Shown here: piece by piece, positions 59,732 through 64,000 of the stretch
How positions within the stretch are numbered: the first letter of the stretch is position 1
Layout: every line of letters starts with the position of its first letter
Assembly (NCBI RefSeq): GCF_900113255.1
Contig: NZ_FOOR01000001.1
Span: 248,001 to 312,000 of the forward strand
Reading direction: 5' to 3'
Source: Novosphingobium sp. CF614
GTDB taxonomy: Bacteria > Pseudomonadota > Alphaproteobacteria > Sphingomonadales > Sphingomonadaceae
DNA: 64,000 bases
Notes under the pieces: generated by a model
What the model was told of the DNA's origin: nothing
Databases searched by the model: none
What the model saw: only the letters and a program-made list of their open reading frames with translations
Position numbers and translations under genes: made by a program

Positions 59732-60709
59732 TCAGGGGAATCGTTGGTCCTTGCTGTCGAGCGGCACCAGCGTTTCGAGCGAAGGTGGCGGGGCCATCGT
59801 AACGGTGTCGCCAAGCTCGAAGGTCATGCGATCCTCGCCGATGACAAGCGCCCCGGCGTAGCCTGCCGCGCGCGTTCGCGCGACGATCCGGTCTGCGGCC
59901 TCCGGCTCCGTCAGGTCCTTGGTCACGATGTGGGAAAAGACCATCAGTTTCGGTCTTGCCAGCTGAGCCATCCGGGCGGCCTGCTCAGGTGTGGTCAGCT
60001 TCGCGAGCACGCCCTGCATTTCGGGCTTGCCGTCCAACCGGTCACTGAAAGCGATCACGTTCTGGACCAGCAGGTCCGCGTCGCGAGCGGCAGTCACCAA
60101 CGCTTCGCTGTACGTCGTATCGCCCGACAGAACGACTTTCCGGCCCTGCCACTCGACCGCATAGCCGAACGCCGGATTGCCCTCCGCATGCTCGACCGGG
60201 AAAGCCGTCACCTTGACGCCGTCATGCTCGAACACCGTGCCGGCCGCGACCTTGTGGACGCGAATGTCCAGGCCTTGCACCGGGTTGAACGGGTTGACGC
60301 GACGGGTAAGGTCGTGGCTGTACATGGCCCGCATCCCGGCGACCATTTCAGCGCTGCCTTCCGGTCCCCAAAGGTCAAAACCGTGGTCGCGCCCCAGCAG
60401 GAACCAAGGCGTCATCCACAGTTCGGGCAGGCCGTCGAAATGGTCGCCATGGAGATGGGTGAGGAATATGCGCGAGATATCCCTGGGATTGACCCGACTC
60501 TCGTACAGCCGCTGCCCTACACCTCGACCGCAATCGAAAAGCAGCACCTGGCCTCCCGCGACGATCAGTGTCGCCGGCCCCAGCCGATCGGGGAAATACT
60601 CGGGTCCGGCCGTTCCCAGAAGAATAACCTTCATGGGCGGCTCCCCGGCCATCGCCGGGATGGGCAGGCTCAGCAGCAGCAATGACAGCAGGCCAAACAA
60701 AGTGCGCAC
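59732..60709 (-). CDS. Exported MBL-fold metallo-hydrolase
   Basis: A 325-residue protein with a signal sequence (LFGLLSLLLLSLPIPAMAGEP) and a metallo-beta-lactamase fold of the ribonuclease Z/arylsulfatase-like branch. The zinc motif is FLTHLHGDHFDGLPEL near residue 85, SGDTTYSEAL supplies the next Asp and a C-terminal FSHIV the last His. Export argues against an RNA substrate. The start is a GTG. It faces away from the phd-vapC pair and has no visible link to flagella. Confidence 0.82.
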   Translation of the reverse strand: MRTLFGLLSLLLLSLPIPAMAGEPPMKVILLGTAGPEYFPDRLGPATLIVAGGQVLLFDCGRGVGQRLYESRVNPRDISRIFLTHLHGDHFDGLPELWMTPWFLLGRDHGFDLWGPEGSAEMVAGMRAMYSHDLTRRVNPFNPVQGLDIRVHKVAAGTVFEHDGVKVTAFPVEHAEGNPAFGYAVEWQGRKVVLSGDTTYSEALVTAARDADLLVQNVIAFSDRLDGKPEMQGVLAKLTTPEQAARMAQLARPKLMVFSHIVTKDLTEPEAADRIVARTRAAGYAGALVIGEDRMTFELGDTVTMAPPPSLETLVPLDSKDQRFP

Positions 60710-60876
60710 GACATCCCTTTGCGATGATGACAGGGTGGCAGTGCACTTATTTGATTATCTTCTCGGCCGCAAAAATTGAGCGCCCCGTCGCCGTAACCCT
60801 AATTTCGTTGGATATCCTGTTGCTGCTCCAGCAGAGGTGCGCATGTGCCGAACTTGCCGCACTGGCATGCTCGACG

Positions 60877-61263
60877 CTACCAGAAGCGTTTGACGGCGAA
60901 GCCGTCGAACAGCGCTTCATTCGATACCAGTATCATGTCCTCGGCCTGCGCCTGGGCGATCAACATGCGGTCGAACGGGTCCTTGTGGGCGATGTTCATC
61001 TCACCGGCGAGCCTGGCGTGGTGAACCATGATCGCCAGTTCGGTAAAGCCCTGATCGGCAATGATCGCCTCGAAGTCCCGCGCCAGCAGTGCCGCGTCGG
61101 GCAGCTTGCCGATGCGGAACTTGGTCGCGACCTCCATAGCGGAAGCGGCGCTGACGGCAACGCCGTTCGCCTCGTCGGTGATCGCCTCGCGGGCGCGATC
61201 GCTCAGGGCCCTGTCGCCCGCCAGCCACCAGATCAGCGCATGGGTATCGAGCAGGAGCCTCAT
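60877..61263 (-). CDS. vapC: PIN-domain toxin VapC
   Basis: A 128-residue PIN-domain ribonuclease of the VapC22-like group. MRLLLDTHALIWWLAGDRALSDRAR gives Asp 6; ASAMEVATKFRIGKL the Glu; KDPFDRMLIAQAQAEDMILVSNE the next Asp residues. It is 27 bases downstream of the Phd-type antitoxin, same strand. The frame is complete. The 60,710-60,876 gap to the MBL-fold gene holds no gene. Confidence 0.9.
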   Translation of the reverse strand: MRLLLDTHALIWWLAGDRALSDRAREAITDEANGVAVSAASAMEVATKFRIGKLPDAALLARDFEAIIADQGFTELAIMVHHARLAGEMNIAHKDPFDRMLIAQAQAEDMILVSNEALFDGFAVKRFW

Positions 61264-61290
61264 TTCACCCCGCGCCGGGTTTGAGCGCCG

Positions 61291-61524
61291 TCACGCCGGA
61301 TTCCAGCCACCGAGTTCCTCCTCGGGCAACGGCTCGTCAAAGCGGGCATCGATGGCGATCCTGCCCTGGAGCGCTCCGAAGCGGCGACGCCCGCGTGGCG
61401 CGACCGGCACCAGACGCACCACGGGCACGTTGCCACGGGCAATGACCACATCGCCGCCCGCCAGCGCATCAGCAATCAGACGGGACAAATTGGTCTTGGC
61501 ATCGTGAACCGAGAACTGGGCCAT
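61291..61524 (-). CDS. Phd/YefM-type antitoxin
   Basis: A 77-residue antitoxin. MAQFSVHDAKTNLSRLIADALAGGDVVIARGNVPVVRLVPV is the Phd/YefM DNA-binding fold, and the tail RIAIDARFDEPLPEEELGGW would neutralise the toxin. A strong AAGGAGG Shine-Dalgarno sequence lies before the ATG at 61524. Upstream, CTAGCTATACAGTTAG (minus strand) is a partly symmetrical candidate operator over a TATACA -10. Confidence 0.9.
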   Translation of the reverse strand: MAQFSVHDAKTNLSRLIADALAGGDVVIARGNVPVVRLVPVAPRGRRRFGALQGRIAIDARFDEPLPEEELGGWNPA

Positions 61525-61601
61525 GGGCGCCTCCTTGGCTAACTGTATAGCTAGGCAAGACCGCTCCGGGCAAGAACATATCCTCACCCGCCGCGCACAG
61601 C

Positions 61602-61640
61602 AAAAAAGGGCCCGGCGGTCTGGGGAAACCCGCCGGGCCC
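61602..61640 (-). terminator. Rho-independent terminator of fliC
   Basis: Arms GGGCCCGGCGG (61,608-61,618) / CCGCCGGGCCC (61,630-61,640). On the minus strand the stem is followed directly by TTTTTTG. It lies 45 bases after the fliC stop. Confidence 0.9.
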
Positions 61641-61684
61641 GAAGACCTGCTTGGTTAGGGCAGGCCTGGTTAAGCTGCTACCGG

Positions 61685-62509
61685 TTAACGCAGCAGCGAG
61701 AGGACGTTCTGCTGGCTCTGGTTGGCCTGGGCGAGCATCGCGGTGGAAGCCTGCGAGAGGATCTGGGCCTTGGCCATCGCCGTGGTTTCCGCCGAATAGT
61801 CGGCATCCTCGATCCGCGAACGGGCGTCCGACAGGTTCGTGACGTTGTTGGTCAGGTTGTTGATCGCCGATTCGAGGCGGTTCTGGCCGGCACCGAGCGA
61901 AGCGCGGGCGGTGTTGACGTCCGCCAGGGCGAGGTCGACGTTGTCGATCGTGGTCGAAGCGGTCGAGGCCGTGGACACGTCGAGCGCGCTGGCGTCGATG
62001 TTGGTGCCGTCGATCGCGGTCGAGGTCAGCGTGATCGTCTCGCCCGAGTTGGCGCCGGTCTGGATGTCGAAAGTGACGTCGGTGCCCGAGGTGGTCGAGA
62101 ACAGCGTGTTGCCGTTGAACTCGGTCTGCGAGAGGACGTCGTCGATCTGCTCGGTCAGCGCGGTGACTTCAGACTGCATCGCGGTGCGGTCGGTATCCTG
62201 GTAGGTCGCCGAGGAACCCTGGACCGCCAGTTCGCGGACGCGCTGGAGCATGTTGCTGACTTCCGAGAGCGCGCCATCGGCGGTCTGGGCCAGCGAAATG
62301 CCGTCGTTGGCGTTGCGGATGCCCTGGCTCATGCCCTTGATCTGCGAGGTCATCGAGGTGGAGATGGCGAGGCCGGCGGCATCGTCCTTGGCCGAGTTGA
62401 TGCGCTTGCCGGTGGACAGGCGCTCCATGACCGTGCTCTGCATCTTGCTGGCCGCGGTCGACGCGTTGGAAGCGCGGATCGCGCTGATGTTGGTATTGAT
62501 GACTGACAT
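61685..62509 (-). CDS. fliC: Flagellin
   Basis: A 274-residue flagellin, short but with both conserved ends. The N-terminus is [50 protein letters not shown]. The C-terminus is [70 protein letters not shown]. The variable middle is only about 80 residues. The ATG at 62509 follows GGGAGC. A sigma-28-like promoter and a cluster of activator sites lie upstream; a strong terminator follows. Confidence 0.96.
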   Translation of the reverse strand: MSVINTNISAIRASNASTAASKMQSTVMERLSTGKRINSAKDDAAGLAISTSMTSQIKGMSQGIRNANDGISLAQTADGALSEVSNMLQRVRELAVQGSSATYQDTDRTAMQSEVTALTEQIDDVLSQTEFNGNTLFSTTSGTDVTFDIQTGANSGETITLTSTAIDGTNIDASALDVSTASTASTTIDNVDLALADVNTARASLGAGQNRLESAINNLTNNVTNLSDARSRIEDADYSAETTAMAKAQILSQASTAMLAQANQSQQNVLSLLR

Positions 62510-62548
62510 GTAAAAGCTCCCGTTAAGTGTCCCGAACTCCGGGCACCC

Positions 62549-62678
62549 TTGCCGGCCCATCCGGCGTGGCTGCCAACGCATAGACCGGCAACGGACCGGC
62601 AAAATTAAGCCGCTTCGTTGCCGGATGCTTGCCGGACGCTTGCCGGATGCCCTGCAGACGCTTGCCGATTTACGGCAA
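62549..62678. promoter_or_regulatory. Cluster of TTGCCG activator sites between fliC and the FlbD-like gene
   Basis: Eight TTGCCG or CGGCAA hexamers: 62549, 62586, 62597, 62618, 62629, 62640, 62662 and 62673. Three (62618, 62629, 62640) are direct repeats exactly 11 bases apart. TTGCCG-ATTTA-CGGCAA (62,662-62,678) is the same palindrome as upstream of flgB. The cluster separates the divergent fliC and flbD-like genes. The binding factor is probably the FlbD-like protein; that is inference. Confidence 0.7.
62582..62608 (-). promoter_or_regulatory. Candidate sigma-28 promoter of fliC
   Basis: On the minus strand TTAA (62,608-62,605), a 15-base spacer and GCCGGTCT (62,589-62,582) resemble the sigma-28 consensus TAAA-N15-GCCGATAA. 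It would give a leader of about 65 bases. It overlaps two TTGCCG activator sites, so the activator could repress or modulate it. Confidence 0.4.
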
Positions 62679-62779
62679 ATTTAGGGGTTAATACGGGGAC
62701 TTAAATTTTCGATCCTTTGGACGTTTGGAACCCATAAGCGCCCTTGGAACTGGTTAATTCCACGGGGGACAATCGAGAC

Positions 62780-64000
62780 ATGGCCGCTCTGGCTCTTAAC
62801 GATAAATTCGTGCGCCTGCATGGCCCGTTGGCCCAGCGCGCGGGGGCAATCGCAACTTCGCTTTTCGATTGTGGTGCAATCGAATTGCGCGACATCGCCG
62901 ACGCTTCGCCGCTTCACCCGAAGATGCGCACCGTGCGGCTCGCCCGGGGACAGGCGACCGCGATCGGGCGCACCGGGCCGGAACAGGTCGATCTGACTTA
63001 CGGCGATCCGGTCAGCGAAGCCTCGCTCGCCATGCTGCTCGCCGCGATGGCCGGCCCCGAGGACCCGATCGCCGCCGATCCGGAAAGCCTTTCCGTCTTC
63101 GCGCTGGCCGAGCGACTCGCCGCCAGCAACATCCCGGTGCTCATCAACGGCCCGACCGGCACCGGCAAGGAAGTGCTCAGCCGCTTCATCCATTCGCGCA
63201 GCGATCGCCGCGACCGCCCGTTCATCGCCGTCAACTGCGCGGCGATGCCGGAAACCATGCTGGAGGCGATGCTGTTCGGCCACCAGAAGGGCGCCTTCAC
63301 CGGCGCCACCCAGGCGAGCGAAGGCTTCATGCGCGCCGCCGACGGCGGCACCCTGCTGCTCGACGAGATCGCCGAATTGCCGCTCCTGCTCCAGGCCAAG
63401 CTGCTGCGCGCGCTGCAGGAACAGGAAGTGGTGCCGATCGGCTCGACCCGTCCGATCAAGATCGACGTGCGGGTGATCGCCTGCGCCAACCGCGACCTGC
63501 CCACCGAAGTCGCCGAAGGCCGTTTCCGCGCCGACCTCTTCTATCGCCTCAACGTCTTCCCGCTGACGCTGAGCCCGCTGCGCGAACGCCCTGACGACAT
63601 CGCCCCGCTGGCTTTCGCGATGGCGCTGCGCCACGCGCCCGACCAGGCCCGCGTGCCGGTGCTGTCGGAAGGCGCCCTGGCCATGCTCAAGCTGCATTCC
63701 TGGCCGGGCAACGTGCGCGAACTGGAAAACGTCGTGCGCCGCGCGCTGCTGCTGTCCTTCGGCAAGGGCGTGATCGCCCCCGAGCACGTGGTCTTCGACA
63801 GCCCCGCCCGCCTCATCAACGCCCCGACGGCCGGATTCGGAGCCGGGTTCGGAACCGGCGGCGCGGAAATGCCGGAAGCCGAAACGCCCCGCAGGCTTTC
63901 CAGCGTGGTGCAGATCTCCGAAGCCCGCGCGATCATGGAAACGCTCGATGCCTGCGGTGGCAGCCGCATACGCGCCGCCCGCGAACTGGGCATTTCCGAA
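62780..64000 (+). CDS. flbD: Sigma-54-dependent flagellar transcription activator, FlbD/FleQ-like (partial, runs off the window)
   Basis: The first 407 residues are present. The AAA+ domain has Walker A GPTGTGKE (near residue 124), the sigma-54 contact loop GAFTGAT (near 171), Walker B TLLLDEIAEL (near 191) and the arginine finger region FRADLFYRLNVFPL. A Fis-type helix-turn-helix begins at the edge (IRAARELGISE). Residues 1-90 do not show a normal receiver domain, as in FlbD-like regulators with degenerate N-termini. It is divergent from fliC across the TTGCCG cluster. The three sigma-54 promoters in the cluster are its likely targets. Confidence 0.88.
   Translation, partial: MAALALNDKFVRLHGPLAQRAGAIATSLFDCGAIELRDIADASPLHPKMRTVRLARGQATAIGRTGPEQVDLTYGDPVSEASLAMLLAAMAGPEDPIAADPESLSVFALAERLAASNIPVLINGPTGTGKEVLSRFIHSRSDRRDRPFIAVNCAAMPETMLEAMLFGHQKGAFTGATQASEGFMRAADGGTLLLDEIAELPLLLQAKLLRALQEQEVVPIGSTRPIKIDVRVIACANRDLPTEVAEGRFRADLFYRLNVFPLTLSPLRERPDDIAPLAFAMALRHAPDQARVPVLSEGALAMLKLHSWPGNVRELENVVRRALLLSFGKGVIAPEHVVFDSPARLINAPTAGFGAGFGTGGAEMPEAETPRRLSSVVQISEARAIMETLDACGGSRIRAARELGISE

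Overview
The window is GC-rich, densely coded bacterial chromosome, most likely from an alphaproteobacterium of the order Sphingomonadales (Novosphingobium or Sphingomonas type). The clues are the ctaC-ctaD-ctaB-ctaG-ctaE-SURF1-thrC order, the hemC-hemD-mitofilin trio, pyrE-pdxJ-acpS-lepB, a FlbD-like flagellar activator used together with sigma-54 promoters, and the short TTCGACAAGCTC palindromic repeats. This placement is inference from gene content and order; there is no rRNA gene in the window.

Layout. 1-2,650: end of a GNAT gene, rplU-rpmA, a small lipoprotein and repeat-rich spacers. 2,700-6,200: moaE-moaD-moaA, a Rossmann-like small protein, folB and an rRNA-type methyltransferase in one tightly packed minus-strand run. 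6,300-14,220: thrC plus a complete aa3-type cytochrome c oxidase operon with its assembly factors (minus). 14,440-18,890: pyrE, pdxJ, acpS, lepB, a DUF3089 hydrolase and ruvX (plus). 18,900-25,060: a hydrolase, a DUF3617 lipoprotein, uvrB, a VapBC-type toxin-antitoxin pair and an S10 peptidase. 25,150-33,140: envelope-associated small proteins, an OmpA-family protein, a flippase, gpsA and tsaD, with divergent hemC-hemD-mitofilin. 33,475-40,890: a TetR-controlled RND efflux operon with operators visible around its promoter. 41,025-43,275: pterin dehydratase, ccmAB and an unknown gene behind a Fur box. 43,374-64,000: a flagellar cluster containing fliA, flhA, a lytic transglycosylase, flgN, flgM, flgA, an extra MotA/MotB-like pair, flgBCDEFGHIJKL, motAB, fliC and a FlbD-like activator that runs off the window. 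An MBL-fold hydrolase and a Phd-VapC toxin-antitoxin pair sit inside this cluster.

How the parts work together. Three sigma-54 promoters lie in the flagellar cluster. A TTGCCG-N5-CGGCAA palindrome occurs both upstream of the flgB promoter and between fliC and the activator gene, so the window seems to hold both a regulator and its target sites. FliA and FlgM supply the late sigma-28 switch. The RND operon and its repressor form a closed regulatory loop.

The most unusual feature is the repeats. At least three classes of palindromic or interspersed repeats occur. Several copies lie in frame inside conserved genes (the methyltransferase, ctaB, moaD, pdxJ, flgH and possibly tsaD), and one supplies the stop codon of the flippase. 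This resembles protein-coding palindromic elements and is the main candidate here for something little described.
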